From assembly GCF_016082275.1 (NCBI RefSeq), contig NZ_MOWM01000036.1:1-54347 (forward strand): a stretch of 54,347 nucleotides of DNA. The letters run 5' to 3'. The stretch comes from Variovorax sp. E3. GTDB taxonomy: Bacteria; Pseudomonadota; Gammaproteobacteria; Burkholderiales; Burkholderiaceae_C. The notes under the pieces are model-generated. The model worked only from the letters and a program-made list of their open reading frames with translations. It did no database searches and was not told the DNA's origin. A program made the position numbers and the translations under genes. Of the stretch, positions 35,466 to 45,828 are shown one piece after another (the first letter of the stretch is position 1; each line of letters begins with the position of its first letter).

Positions 35466-36292
35466 TCAGGCCAGCGCGTGGCCCAGGAAATCGCCGAAGG
35501 CTTCATGGAAGCCTTGCTCGTTGTCCCAGGGGATCATGTGGCCCGCATCCGCGACGCGCGTGTGCAGGGTCTGGGGCGCAAGGGCTTGCCACTCGGCCAC
35601 GTCCTCGTCGCGCACCACGTCGCGCGCGCGGCGGTCATCAGCAGCAGCGGCGTGCGCACGCGGGCCAGGTCGGCATGGATGTCGTCCTTGCCGAAGTCCT
35701 CGAAGCTGCGCACGATCGCGGGCTCGAAGCAGGTGTGCAGCCATTGCGCGCGCAGCTGCAGTTGCGCGTCGGTCCAGGTCGGGCAGAAGGCGCGCATGTC
35801 TTGCGCGCTCATGCCCCGCGTGGCCAGCCGGATCGAGTCCACATACCAGGGGAGCCTGGCCGGGTAGGCGCGGCGGCCCGGGCCGGACACCGGCGGATCG
35901 ACGGCGACCAGGCGCGTGAGGCCCGCAGGTTCGCGGCTCGCCGCCCGCACGCCGATGCGCGCGCCCATCGAGTGGCCGACCAGCGCGTAGCGCGAAAGCC
36001 CCAGCGCCTGGGCGACGGCGATCACGTCCGAGGCTTGGGCGTCCAGGCCGTAGTCCAGGTCGGGGCCCGACGACGACAGGCCGCGTCCGCGCACGTCGAG
36101 CACGTAGGTGTCGAAGTGGCGACCCAGCCGTTCGGCCACGAAGCCCCAGGTCGCGGCCGGGCTGGTGATGCCGGGGATCAGGATCACGGCGTCGCGGCCG
36201 GCGCGCTCGCCCTGCGCGCCGCCGTAGCGAAGAACGTGCTGGCGGATGCCGTTGGCGTGCAGCTGCAGGCCGTGCTGGAAAGTGGTTGGCAT
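35466..36292 (-). CDS. nicD: N-formylmaleamate deformylase (NicD), one-base frameshift
   Basis: An alpha/beta hydrolase that removes formate from N-formylmaleamate. The first frame runs from MPTTFQHGLQLHANG through the nucleophile elbow GHSMGA (Ser about 108) and VAVDPP to LLLMTAAR; the ending (DVVRDEDVAEWQALAPQ, VADAGHMIPWDN with the catalytic His) is in another frame. Adding one base in the GC-repeat 35621-35632 joins them into about 275 residues, the family length. The catalytic histidine is lost without that correction. Confidence 0.88.
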
Positions 36293-36311
36293 GGCGAACG
36301 TTCCCCCGGGG

Positions 36312-37082
36312 TCAGGCCGCCTGGCGCGGATAGGCGCCCGACAGCAGCGCGCCGGCGCCGGGCACCACCGGGTCCAGGCCCAGTGCGTCGAGGATGGCGT
36401 AGGTGGTGGCGATGGACGCGGTGAGCACAGGCTTGCCGGTCTGCGCCTCGACCTGCGACACGGCGGCCAGCGAAGGCATCTGCACGCAGGCCGACAGCAC
36501 GATCACGTCGGCGTCCGCGTAGTTCATGCCGGCGACGATGCCCGGCAGCTTCGCGGGGTCGTGCCGGCCCACGTCGAGGTTGTCCGGGATCTCGAGGGCG
36601 CGCCAGTCGACGATCTCGAAGCCTTCGTTGGCGATGTAGTCCATCACCAGCTGCGTGAGCGGAATCATGTAGGGCGCGACCAGCGCGATCTTGCGGGCCT
36701 TCATGACCTTGAGCGCATCCACCAGCGCGCCCGCGCTCGTGATGACGGGCGCGGCGGAATCGTTGGACGCCGTGCGCTGCGTGAGCCGCTGCTGCGACAC
36801 GCGGTGGTAGCCGCGCCCCATGGCCATGATTGCCACGAGGCAGGCGTAGCCCAGCACGTCCATGCGCGCGTCGCTGAGTTCGAGCGCGCACCGGTCGCTT
36901 TCCGCGTCCATGGCGGCCAGTTCTTCCTTCTGGACCTTCTTCATGCGCATGCGGCTGGAGTGGAAGGTGAACTGGTCGTTCGGGCGAAGCCGCGAGTGCG
37001 CCCGCAGCATGGCGGGCACCTCGGTCTCCATGGTGGTGTTGGAACTCGGAACGATCTGTCCGATGCGATAGGTCTTGGTCAC
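36312..37082 (-). CDS. nicE: Maleate isomerase (NicE), Asp/Glu racemase superfamily
   Basis: A 256-residue cofactor-free cis-trans isomerase converting maleate to fumarate. Both catalytic cysteines are in place: LGYACLVAI in the first domain and VLSACVQMPS in the second. The N-terminus IGQIVPSSNTTMETE is diagnostic. The GTG at 37082 follows AGGAG at good spacing. It is the first gene of the minus-strand nicE-D-X-F unit, with an operator-like palindrome 26-41 bp upstream. Confidence 0.93.
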   Translation of the reverse strand: MTKTYRIGQIVPSSNTTMETEVPAMLRAHSRLRPNDQFTFHSSRMRMKKVQKEELAAMDAESDRCALELSDARMDVLGYACLVAIMAMGRGYHRVSQQRLTQRTASNDSAAPVITSAGALVDALKVMKARKIALVAPYMIPLTQLVMDYIANEGFEIVDWRALEIPDNLDVGRHDPAKLPGIVAGMNYADADVIVLSACVQMPSLAAVSQVEAQTGKPVLTASIATTYAILDALGLDPVVPGAGALLSGAYPRQAA

Positions 37083-37107
37083 GGTGTTGCTCCTGTAGTG
37101 GCGATAT

Positions 37108-37123
37108 AAAGCGTATACGCTCA
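37108..37123. promoter_or_regulatory. nic operator A (nicE side)
   Basis: AAAGCGTATACGCTCA contains a perfect 12-bp palindrome (AGCGTATACGCT). It shares the pattern AAAGYGTRTACRCTYW with operator B before nicC. On the minus strand it overlaps a TTATAT -10-like element. Confidence 0.72.
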
Positions 37124-37252
37124 ATATAAGCGATGAGGATGACGCACGCAACCGGCTGATCTATCTTCTTGGCAATCGTGTTCTATAGCTGTAGTGGCTG
37201 ATTTATCGGTGTTGTTAGGGTAATCGATAGGTCGATGGAAGACCGTGTCTCG

Positions 37253-38536
<1,284 letters not shown>

Positions 38537-38634
38537 ACCCAAGTCTTCCTTCGAACATCGGTGGCATGCCTGCACCGGATGCAGCCGGACAAGCCCAGCC
38601 CCTCAACAACGCTTCCAACCAAGACAAGCAAACC

Positions 38635-39951
38635 ATGGCCTCACCTTCCATCACCATCGAGCAGGGAATCCGAGACGCCGGTGTCGGCCGATTCCAGTAC
38701 CGGCTCTTCGTCATCTTCGGGCTGGTCTGGCTCGCGGACGCGATGCAGGTGCTGTCGATCGGGTTCTCCGCGCCCTCCATCGCCAAAACCTTCGGCATCA
38801 CCGTGCCGCAGGCGCTGCAGACCGGCACGCTGTTCTTCGTGGGCATGTTGATCGGCGCGTTCGCCTTCGGCCGGCTGGCGGACCGCATCGGGCGGCGGCC
38901 CGTGCTGATGATCGCGGTGGTGATCGACGCCATGTGCGGCGTGGCCTCGTCCTTCGCGCCCGAGCTGGGGTGGCTGCTGGTGCTCCGCTTTCTCACGGGC
39001 ATCGGCGTGGGCGGGACGCTGCCGGTCGACTACACCATGATGGCGGAGTTTCTGCCCGCCGACCGTCGAGGGCGCTGGCTCGTGCTGCTCGAGTCGTTCT
39101 GGGCGGTGGGCACCATCTGCCTGGCCGTGCTGGCGCTGGTCGCGCTCTCGCACGGCGACGACGCATGGCGCACGATCTTCTTCGTCACCGGCATTCCCGC
39201 GCTGGTGGGCGTGGTGCTGCGCTTCTATGTGCCCGAGTCGCCGATGTTCCTCAACATGGCCGGGCGCCCCGAAGAGGCGCGCGCGGTGCTGCAGCGCGTG
39301 GCCAAGGCCAACGGCGTGACGGCGCGCATCGGCCAGCTGCAGCCGCAGCAGATGCCGCGCAAGTCCGTCTTCGCGCTGTTCTCGCATGGCCTGCGGCGAC
39401 GCAGCATCTGCCTGCTGGTCGCGTGGATGCTCATCTCCATCGCCTACTACGGCGTGTTCGTCTACCTGCCCGTGAAGCTGGCCGGGCAGGGCTTCTCGTT
39501 CATGCGCGGCCAGGTCTTTCTCATTTGGCTGGCCGTCGTGCAACTGCCGGGTTTTGCGCTGTCCGCCTACGGTGTCGAGCGCTGGGGCCGCAAGCCCACG
39601 CTGATCGGCTTTCTTGTTCTCAGCGCGGCCGGTTGCCTGCTGTACAGCCTGGGCGAGTCGACGGTGGTGGTGGTCGGCTCGACGCTGCTCATGAGCTTCT
39701 CGCTGCTGGGCACCTGGGGCGCGCTCTATGCCTTCACGCCGGAGGTCTACCCGACCGACCTGCGCGCCAGCGGCATGGGCATGGCCGGCGCGATGGCGCG
39801 GCTGGGTGGGCTCTTTGCACCCGCGCTGGTGGCGCCGGTCATGGCCAGCCACTTCACGCTGTCGCTGCTGCTGCTCTCCACGTTCCTGGTGGTGTCCGCG
39901 TTCACCATCGGCATGGTGGACGTGGAGTCGCGCAATCGCGCGCTGGATTGA
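38635..39951 (+). CDS. nicT: MFS transporter, nicotinate/6-hydroxynicotinate uptake (NicT-like)
   Basis: A 438-residue major facilitator permease with 12 predicted transmembrane segments. It shows the signature loop GRLADRIGRRPVLM after TM2 and the repeat ERWGRKPTLIGF in the second half, as in the aromatic-acid:H+ symporter/SV2 branch. Position between nicC and nicR supports uptake of nicotinate or its 6-hydroxy derivative. The start is uncertain: ATG 38635 (MASPSITIEQG) is chosen; ATG 38566 would add 23 residues with no membrane character. Confidence 0.88.
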   Translation: MASPSITIEQGIRDAGVGRFQYRLFVIFGLVWLADAMQVLSIGFSAPSIAKTFGITVPQALQTGTLFFVGMLIGAFAFGRLADRIGRRPVLMIAVVIDAMCGVASSFAPELGWLLVLRFLTGIGVGGTLPVDYTMMAEFLPADRRGRWLVLLESFWAVGTICLAVLALVALSHGDDAWRTIFFVTGIPALVGVVLRFYVPESPMFLNMAGRPEEARAVLQRVAKANGVTARIGQLQPQQMPRKSVFALFSHGLRRRSICLLVAWMLISIAYYGVFVYLPVKLAGQGFSFMRGQVFLIWLAVVQLPGFALSAYGVERWGRKPTLIGFLVLSAAGCLLYSLGESTVVVVGSTLLMSFSLLGTWGALYAFTPEVYPTDLRASGMGMAGAMARLGGLFAPALVAPVMASHFTLSLLLLSTFLVVSAFTIGMVDVESRNRALD

Positions 39952-40011
39952 GGCGCCCGGTCTTTTGCTTTCGCCGCCATGGGGGGTGGCCGGCCGATTC
40001 GCGGATACCAT

Positions 40012-40023
40012 TTGAAATTTCAA
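40012..40023. promoter_or_regulatory. Palindrome before the MarR-type gene
   Basis: TTGAAATTTCAA is a perfect 12-bp palindrome 11 bp upstream of the GTG start at 40035. Such TTGAAA-type palindromes are common MarR-family sites, so autoregulation is likely. It does not resemble operators A and B. Confidence 0.6.
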
Positions 40024-40034
40024 GCTGTACCGCC

Positions 40035-40511
40035 GTGACTGAATCCGCTTCCTCCGTGCCACGCGACGATCACTACGACTTCTCGGCGCAGGTCGGCCAC
40101 CTGCTGCGGCGCGCGTACCAGGCGCACGTCTCCATCTTCCAGCAGCTGATTCCGGATTCGCAACTGACCGCCGCGCAGTTCGTGGCACTGTGCGCCGTGC
40201 GCGACAGCTCTCCGTGCTCGCTCAATGACGTCGTGCGAGCGACGGCGATCGACCAGGCAACGGCCCGAGGGGTGGTCGACCGGTTGAAGGCCCGCGAGCT
40301 GCTGGCGGTGTCTCCGGACCCGGAAGACGGCCGCAAGGTCTTGATCCAGCTGACGAAGGAAGGGCAACGCCTCGTCGACCGGATGATCCCTTCCGCACGG
40401 CAGATCAGCGAAGCGACCTTCGGCGCTCTCAATCCGGCGGAGCGCGTTGCCATCATCTATTTGCTCGAGAAGATGAGCAGCCCGGGTCCGGACGACGCGG
40501 CGAAGGGCTGA
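40035..40511 (+). CDS. nicR: MarR-family regulator (NicR-like)
   Basis: A 158-residue winged-helix regulator: YDFSAQVGHLLRRAYQAHVSIFQQ dimerisation helices, SLNDVVRATAIDQATARGVVDRL recognition region, PEDGRKVLIQLTKEGQ wing. In Pseudomonas, NicR is a MarR repressor released by 6-hydroxynicotinate and is encoded with the nic catabolic genes, which fits this location after nicT. GTG start at 40035. Its own upstream palindrome differs from the operators at nicE/nicC, so its direct targets need testing. Confidence 0.87.
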   Translation: MTESASSVPRDDHYDFSAQVGHLLRRAYQAHVSIFQQLIPDSQLTAAQFVALCAVRDSSPCSLNDVVRATAIDQATARGVVDRLKARELLAVSPDPEDGRKVLIQLTKEGQRLVDRMIPSARQISEATFGALNPAERVAIIYLLEKMSSPGPDDAAKG

Positions 40512-40882
40512 GCCGCCAGCGCCAGGCCGTGCCGAGCCGGCGCTTCGTGTGTGTGCATGTTGGGGGGCGACAGTGGCCGGCATCGAGGCGGTCCCCTGAG
40601 CGGTTTTTTTTCTCCCTGGTCTCTACCTCTACCAGCGCCGAACCACTGTCGAGACGCAGTGTGCGCGACCCAGGTGAAGTCGCGGCGAAGTCCATGTGGA
40701 AGTTCCGTGAAGCGATACCGGTCGTCTTGCCCGGCGCGACTCCCGTCCGGCCTCGGGGCGCCGTGTCGTTCGTGGGAACACCCCGCGCGCGCGTCGGCTT
40801 CGCGGCTTGCCATACAGTCGCGCGTCATCGGCCAGTGGCGCCGATGCGTTCTTCTCCGACGACGCACTGACGCAACCCCACC
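40512..40882. other. 371-bp intergenic region
   Basis: This lies between nicR and the PLP lyase gene. I see no convincing ORF, tRNA or strong hairpin. A T8 tract at about 40605-40612 has no good stem before it and is probably not an intrinsic terminator. The promoter of the PLP gene must lie in the last 150 bp but no clear -35/-10 pair stands out. Confidence 0.5.
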
Positions 40883-41932
40883 ATGTCTTCACGCTCCATT
40901 CCGAACATCGACCGCTTTCCCCGGCTCTCCCTGCTCGACGGGCCCACGCCCATCCAGCGGATGGCGGGGCTGGAGGCGCACCTGGGCGCGTCGCTGCGCG
41001 GCGTGCGGCTTTTCGTGAAACGCGACGACCACATGTCGCTCGGCGGTGGCGGCAACAAGCTGCGCAAGCTCGAGTACCTGTTCGGCGAGGCCGCGAGCGA
41101 GAAGGCCGACACCGTCATCACCGTCGGCGGCCTGCAGTCGAACCACGCACGCCTTACGGCGGCGGCCGCCGCGCGCGCCGGCATGGCCTGCGAACTGGTG
41201 CTCGGGCGGCCCGTGCCGCGCGACGACGTCGACTACGAGCGCAACGGCAACATGCTGCTCAACGACATCCTCGGTGCGACCCTGCACACGCTGCCGGCGG
41301 GGGCCGACACCATGGCCGTCGCCCAGGCGCGCGCCACCGAGTTGCGCGCCAAGGGCCGCCGCGTCTACGTCGCGCCGCTGGGCGGATCGACCGCGGTGGG
41401 CGCGCTGGGCTATGCGCGCTGCGCCGCCGAGATCGTGCAGCAGGCCGAAGCCCTCGGCGGGCTCGACTTCACGAAGGTCGTGCTCGCCAACGGCAGCAGC
41501 GGCACGCATGCCGGCCTGGCCGCGGGCTTTCGCGCGCTCGGCAGGCCGGCATCGACCGTGCGCTCTTTCTCCACGCTGCTGGCCGGTGAAGATGCGCGCG
41601 GCAAGACGCGCGAACTGACGGCCGCCACGCTCGCATTGCTGGGCCTGGACGCCACGCTGAGCGATGCCGACATCGAAGTCGACGGCACGCACCGCGGCCC
41701 GGGCTACGGCATTCCGACCGACGCGATGATCGACGCCGTGAAGACGCTCGCCAGAACCGAAGGCCTGCTGCTCGACCCCGTGTACTCCGGCAAGGCTTTC
41801 GGCGGCTTGCTGGCCGATGTGAAGGCCGGGCGCTATGCGGCCGGCGCCAACGTGCTGTTCGTCATGACCGGTGGCGCGCCGGGCCTGTACGCCTACCGCC
41901 GCGTGTTCAACCCGGCCGAAGAAGAAGAATGA
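40883..41932 (+). CDS. PLP-dependent D-cysteine desulfhydrase/cysteate lyase family
   Basis: A 349-residue fold-type II PLP enzyme of the ACC deaminase/D-cysteine desulfhydrase family. The PLP lysine lies in LGGGGNKLRKLEYL, with the family block TVGGLQSNHARLTAAAAARAG, a glycine-rich phosphate site (LANGSSGTHAGL) and the terminal VLFVMTGGAPGLYAY. Substrate could be D-cysteine, L-cysteate (CuyA type) or a D-amino acid; sequence alone does not decide. It is a stand-alone gene. Confidence 0.88.
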   Translation: MSSRSIPNIDRFPRLSLLDGPTPIQRMAGLEAHLGASLRGVRLFVKRDDHMSLGGGGNKLRKLEYLFGEAASEKADTVITVGGLQSNHARLTAAAAARAGMACELVLGRPVPRDDVDYERNGNMLLNDILGATLHTLPAGADTMAVAQARATELRAKGRRVYVAPLGGSTAVGALGYARCAAEIVQQAEALGGLDFTKVVLANGSSGTHAGLAAGFRALGRPASTVRSFSTLLAGEDARGKTRELTAATLALLGLDATLSDADIEVDGTHRGPGYGIPTDAMIDAVKTLARTEGLLLDPVYSGKAFGGLLADVKAGRYAAGANVLFVMTGGAPGLYAYRRVFNPAEEEE

Positions 41933-41939
41933 AGGCGGC

Positions 41940-42458
41940 TTACTTGAGCGCCGCCGCGATCTCCTGCCTGTCGCTGCTGCGCGTCGCGTTCTCGTAGGCG
42001 GTCTTGCCGCTGGCGTCCTTGGCGTCGCGCTTCGCGCCCAGTGCGAGCAGCGCCTTCACGCCTTCGAGGTTGCGGCCCTCCACCGCCATGTGCAGCGGCG
42101 TCCAGCCCTGGAAGTCGCCCTTGGCGTCGATGTTGGCGCCTTGCTTGGCGAGCAGGTCGATCAGCTCGGCGGAGCCGTCGTAGGCGGCTGTGTGGATGGG
42201 GTACCAGCCTTCGTCCGTCTTCAGGTTCACGTCGGCGCCGCAGGCCAGCATCTTCTTCACGAGGTCGATTTTTTTCTTGGCCACCGCGTGGGAGAAATTG
42301 GTGTCGCCGCCGATGTCCTTGGCCGAAGGCGCGAGCTTCTTGCACTCGGCGGCGCCGGGTTTGTTGGCCGGCTCGGCGGCGAGCGTGGCGCTGGCCGCAA
42401 GGCCGAGCAAGACGGCGGCAATGGCTTGCAGCGTGCGTTGATGTCTGGGGTGTTTCAT
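41940..42458 (-). CDS. Secreted ankyrin-repeat protein
   Basis: A 172-residue protein with a signal peptide (LQAIAAVLLGLAASATLAA) followed by about three ankyrin repeats: NFSHAVAKKKIDLVKKMLACGADVNLK, GWYPIHTAAYDGSAELIDLLAKQGANIDA and GWTPLHMAVEGRNLEGVKALLALGA. The ATG at 42458 follows a strong AGGAGG. It is presumably a periplasmic protein-protein interaction module; no partner is evident. It converges with the PLP enzyme gene. Confidence 0.87.
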   Translation of the reverse strand: MKHPRHQRTLQAIAAVLLGLAASATLAAEPANKPGAAECKKLAPSAKDIGGDTNFSHAVAKKKIDLVKKMLACGADVNLKTDEGWYPIHTAAYDGSAELIDLLAKQGANIDAKGDFQGWTPLHMAVEGRNLEGVKALLALGAKRDAKDASGKTAYENATRSSDRQEIAAALK

Positions 42459-42622
42459 GGATCCGGTCCTCCTTGTTGTCGATGAGATTTGCCGGCGCGT
42501 TGCAACGAATAGCAAGCGTCGGACCCGCGCGAATATAACGAGGCGCCGCGCCCTCGATTGCGCTACAAAAGTCGTCCCCGAATCGCATGCGTACGTTGCT
42601 TAATTCTTTCTGATTCAAACCC

Positions 42623-43356
42623 GTGGGAGAAGAAATTAAATCCGGCCTTCAGCCCGAAAAATCGTCGTCCTCTCCGGCTCCGGCGTGAGCGCCGAAAGCG
42701 GCCTGCCGACGTTCCGCGATGCCAAGGGCCTGTGGAACACCTATGCCTGGCAAGAGCTCGCCAGCCCCGAAGGCTGGCGCCAGCACCCCGAGGCGGTGCT
42801 GGCCTTCTACAACGAGCGCCGGCAGAAAGCGTGGCAGGCGCAGCCGAACGCCGCGCACATCGCCATCGCGTCGCTCGAGCAGGCGTATGAGGTGGTCATC
42901 GTCACGCAGAACGTCGATGCGCTTCATGAGCGCGCGGGCTCGCGCCACGTGGTGCACCTGCACGGCCAGCTCGCGTACGTGCGCGGCTCGGCCGGCGCGC
43001 AGCCCAGGCGCTATTGCGTCGAGGGCAACCCGATCGAGATCGGGCAGCTCTGCGAAGATGGCACGCAGCTGCGGCCCGACATCGTGTGGTTCGGCGAAGC
43101 CGTCGAGAACTTCGAGGCGGCCCAGGCGCATGTGGAGAGCGCGGCGCGCGTGCTGGTGGTGGGCACGTCGCTCACCGTGAACCCGGCCGCGTCGCTGGTG
43201 CGGTATGCGAACCGCGAAGCGCAGAAGGTGCTGGTCGCGCTGGACATGGAAGACGTGCCGCGCGGCTTCACGTTTCTGCAGGGCAGGGCGACCGATGTCG
43301 TGCCCGCGCTGGTGGCGAAGTGGCTGGGCGAGGCGCAAGGCGCCCGGCTGCGTTAG
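42623..43356 (+). CDS. Sirtuin-type NAD-dependent protein deacylase, one-base frameshift
   Basis: A Sir2-family enzyme removing acyl groups from lysines with NAD+. The body is clear: SGSGVSAESGLPTFRDAKGLW, TQNVDALHERAGS, HLHG with catalytic His, RPDIVWFGE, VVGTSLTVNPAASL. The open frame has no start codon before the NAD-binding motif: it opens at VVLSGSG after an in-frame stop. Adding one A in the run 42657-42661 links it to a GTG at 42623 (VGEEIKSG), giving 244 residues. The exact start is therefore tentative. Confidence 0.85.
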
Positions 43357-43448
43357 CGCCTTGGCGCGCGCGAGCGCGAGCTATCGGGACGATGGTTCGG
43401 TAAAAGTCGTGTCGTGCCCGGTGCCGTTCCGATGCGCCGTGCGCACAG

Positions 43449-44021
43449 CTACGCGGTGGCGTCGAACGCCTCGTGGTACTTCACATCGCCCGTCGCCCAC
43501 TCGCCGCTGAAGCAGATCGCCTGAAAGTATTCCGCGGGCACGCCCGGCAACGTCAGCCCCGGCCGCACCACGAACCCGAAGCGCCCGTAGTAGGCCGGGT
43601 CGCCCAGCAACACGCAGCCTGCCGCGCCGGCTTCGCGCAGGCGTTGCAGCGCACGCTGCATCAGCGTTGCTCCGATGCCTTGCCCCTGCCGGTCGGGCGC
43701 CACCGAGATCGGCCCCAGCCCGTACCAGCCGCGCGCGCCCGAAGAAACGGACACCGGCGACACCGCCACATGCCCCACGATGTCTTCGCCCTTCAATGCG
43801 ACCAGCGACAGCGTGAGCTGCCCCGTGCGCCGCAGCGCGTCGACGATGAATTGCTCGGTGTGGCTCGTGTGCGGCGCGTTCGCGAAAGCGGCGGCCGTCA
43901 GCTGCGCGATGGCTGCCGCGTCGGCGGGCAGCTCGTCGCGAACCTGCGGCTCGGGGGCCATGCGGCGCTGGGTGGAGGTGTGGCTGCTGTGCAGCACGTC
44001 CTTGGGTTTTTCGATGTTCAT
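43449..44021 (-). CDS. GNAT-family N-acetyltransferase (YhbS-like)
   Basis: A 190-residue acetyltransferase. Acetyl-CoA-binding motif A is seen in YGLGPISVAPDRQGQGIGATLMQRAL, and the C-terminal LGDPAYYGRFGF block is typical of the YhbS branch. The start could be ATG 44021 (MNIEKPKD) or ATG 43961 (MAPEPQVRDE); the family domain starts with the latter. Acceptor unknown. It converges with the sirtuin gene, whose function would oppose an acetyltransferase, but a link is only a guess. Confidence 0.87.
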   Translation of the reverse strand: MNIEKPKDVLHSSHTSTQRRMAPEPQVRDELPADAAAIAQLTAAAFANAPHTSHTEQFIVDALRRTGQLTLSLVALKGEDIVGHVAVSPVSVSSGARGWYGLGPISVAPDRQGQGIGATLMQRALQRLREAGAAGCVLLGDPAYYGRFGFVVRPGLTLPGVPAEYFQAICFSGEWATGDVKYHEAFDATA

Positions 44022-44113
44022 CGCGGGAGATCGTAGGCAGGCGGGGTGGTGATGTCCACGCTTGAAATATGCGCGGCATGGCTTGTAGTGGATGCGCTTG
44101 TCATTCGGGCTGC

Positions 44114-44497
44114 TTACTTGATGGGGGTGATCGATGCGGGAAAGATCAGCACGTCTGTCTGGTGGTTGCCGTTGTCCGAATGGAAGAGCTTGCCGGTGAC
44201 CCTGACCGTTTGTCCCTTGAGACGCTTGAACGCCAACATGTTCTTTTCGTCGAGTGCCATGTGCAGCAGCACCACGTTTTTCTCGGCGGGCCAGTCGCGC
44301 GGCTCGTCTTCTGGAGCGGAGATGGGCTTGGCGAGCCGTATCGCGGGGAACTTGAGCTTCGCGCCGTCGGGTGTCATGCCGTCTGCGGAGAGCAGCGTGC
44401 CTTGCAACGTGACGATGGCGGGTTCGTAGGCGAGGGGCTTCGCGGTTGCGAGCGAAGCGGTGAGTGCGAAGGCCAGGGCGATGAGTGCGCGAGTCAT
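44114..44497 (-). CDS. Secreted protein with DUF4431-like domain
   Basis: A 127-residue protein with a signal peptide (MTRALIALAFALTASLATAK). The mature part has the pattern AIVTLQGTLL, NVVLLHMALDEK, GQTVRVTGKLFHSDNGNHQTDVLI that I associate with DUF4431. This looks like a small OB-like periplasmic domain. Function is unknown. It is a single gene between GNAT and the toxin-antitoxin pair. Confidence 0.72.
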   Translation of the reverse strand: MTRALIALAFALTASLATAKPLAYEPAIVTLQGTLLSADGMTPDGAKLKFPAIRLAKPISAPEDEPRDWPAEKNVVLLHMALDEKNMLAFKRLKGQTVRVTGKLFHSDNGNHQTDVLIFPASITPIK

Positions 44498-44604
44498 TGG
44501 GGCAAGGCTGGTGAGGTCAAGGTGGAAGCAATGGACGTGTCTTGCATGGCGAATTTCTCATACTGGATTCGTGATGGGCTTCACGGTACTGCAAGCGTAG
44601 AATG

Positions 44605-44619
44605 TACGCCAATGGCGTA
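44605..44619. promoter_or_regulatory. Operator palindrome of the toxin-antitoxin operon
   Basis: TACGCC-AAT-GGCGTA is a perfect 6-bp inverted repeat 12 bp before the toxin ATG, just after a TAGAAT -10-like hexamer at 44598-44603. It is a likely binding site for the downstream HTH antitoxin. Confidence 0.68.
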
Positions 44620-44630
44620 GTCTTGGGCGC

Positions 44631-44951
44631 ATGCTCACCGTCGTTGAAACACCAACTTTTCAGAAGCTATGGCCGAACTATTGGACAGAGGACGAGCGCG
44701 GTGAGTTCGCAGCCTACATCTCGGAGAACCCCGACGCTGGAGATCTTGTCCAGAAGTCAGGCGGGGTTCGCAAGGTGCGCTGGAGCCGTGCCGGATCGGG
44801 CAAGAGCGGTGGCGTGCGAATCGTCTATTTCAACCGCGGCAGGTTCGACGAAGTCGTCTTGATGTTGATCTATGCCAAGGCGAACCTCGATTCGATCTCT
44901 GGCGAAACCTTGAAGGAGTTGCGCGATGCCGCAGAAAAAGCCAATGAGTGA
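44631..44951 (+). CDS. RelE/HigB-family toxin
   Basis: A 106-residue toxin of the RelE/ParE superfamily, HigB2/phage-derived Gp49-like branch. Features: FQKLWPNYWTEDERGEFAAYI helices, GGVRKVRWSRAGSGKSGGVRIVYF (the RelE core with basic residues) and VLMLIYAKANLDSIS at the end. Such proteins cut ribosome-bound mRNA. The toxin gene comes first and overlaps the antitoxin gene by 26 bp, the usual higBA order. Confidence 0.88.
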   Translation: MLTVVETPTFQKLWPNYWTEDERGEFAAYISENPDAGDLVQKSGGVRKVRWSRAGSGKSGGVRIVYFNRGRFDEVVLMLIYAKANLDSISGETLKELRDAAEKANE

Positions 44952-45291
44952 TGCCGAACTGGCCGCCTTCGAAGCGAGCCAGGACTTCGAGGCGTTGCTG
45001 GTGCAGTCGGCACGCGAAATGGGCGCGGGCAAGACGCGCAAGGTCTACACGCCGGTCGTTGCCGCGCGTGAGAACGCGGGTTTGTCGCAGGCCGGGTTTG
45101 CGCAGCTGCTGGGCGTGTCGGTGCGTACGTTGCAGCAATGGGAGCAGGGGCGTCGCGAGCCGACTGGCGCGGCAAAGACCTTGATTGCCATTGCACAGAA
45201 GATGCCAGAAGCCCTGAGGGCCGTGGACCCGAACCACAAGAAACCGCGGCCGGCGCACGGCCGTGCGAAGGTCAAGAAAACCAAGGCTTGA
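44926..45291 (+). CDS. XRE/HigA-type HTH antitoxin
   Basis: A 121-residue DNA-binding antitoxin. The N-terminal 50 residues probably wrap the toxin; the Cro/C1 helix-turn-helix is AGLSQAGFAQLLGVSVRTLQQWEQGRREPTGAA. The C-terminal tail is Lys/Arg/Pro-rich. Overlap with the toxin gene indicates coupled expression, and the palindrome at 44605-44619 is its probable operator. Confidence 0.9.
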   Translation: MPQKKPMSDAELAAFEASQDFEALLVQSAREMGAGKTRKVYTPVVAARENAGLSQAGFAQLLGVSVRTLQQWEQGRREPTGAAKTLIAIAQKMPEALRAVDPNHKKPRPAHGRAKVKKTKA

Positions 45292-45552
45292 TGAGTCACG
45301 TCGACACGCGGCCCATTGATCGCAGTGGTTCGAATCAAAGTCCGCGTGAACCCCAATTTGTTCACTGCGCGGGGCTTCCGCCAACGCACTTCTGTTCTTA
45401 CATTCAATGACCGCCGCGCCTCACGGCGGGACATTGATGCGCACACCGCAGCGATGTCGATGTGAGGCACAAAAGGCGACGGCCAAGGTGCGCTAACACC
45501 ATGGCCGTCTGACCAATCAACGTGCACATACTTTGGAAAGAGAGCACATCGA

Positions 45553-45828
45553 ATGGCTGATCAAATTATCGCCGGGCGAGCCACGCCCCAATCCCGCAGC
45601 GCCGCTGCCCCCACAGACGCTGCCGATCTTCTTGAGAAAAAGTCCACCCAATTGCAAGCATTGCTGAAATGTTGCTTCGGGGACTGCAGCGAATGGTTCG
45701 ACGGAATCGGGAAGGTGAATCGGGACAGCGTGATGTGGGTTGCGTCGGACTTGGCTGATGAGGTGGCCGAGCTTTCGCAGCAGGTGCTGATGCGGATCAA
45801 CGCGTCGGACCACGCGGCGCCTATGTGA
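45553..45828 (+). CDS. Small hypothetical protein (91 aa)
   Basis: An ATG-initiated ORF of 91 residues after a GAAAGAG site. The sequence (LLEKKSTQLQALLKCCFGD, SDLADEVAELSQQVLMRI) is mostly helical with no signal or membrane segment. I do not recognise the family. It overlaps the tail of the DUF2075 remnant on the other strand by 8 bp, a sign of rearranged island DNA. Confidence 0.5.
   Translation: MADQIIAGRATPQSRSAAAPTDAADLLEKKSTQLQALLKCCFGDCSEWFDGIGKVNRDSVMWVASDLADEVAELSQQVLMRINASDHAAPM

Noticed and set aside
40600..40615. T8 tract as an intrinsic terminator after nicR
   Set aside because: No convincing GC stem precedes it on either strand.
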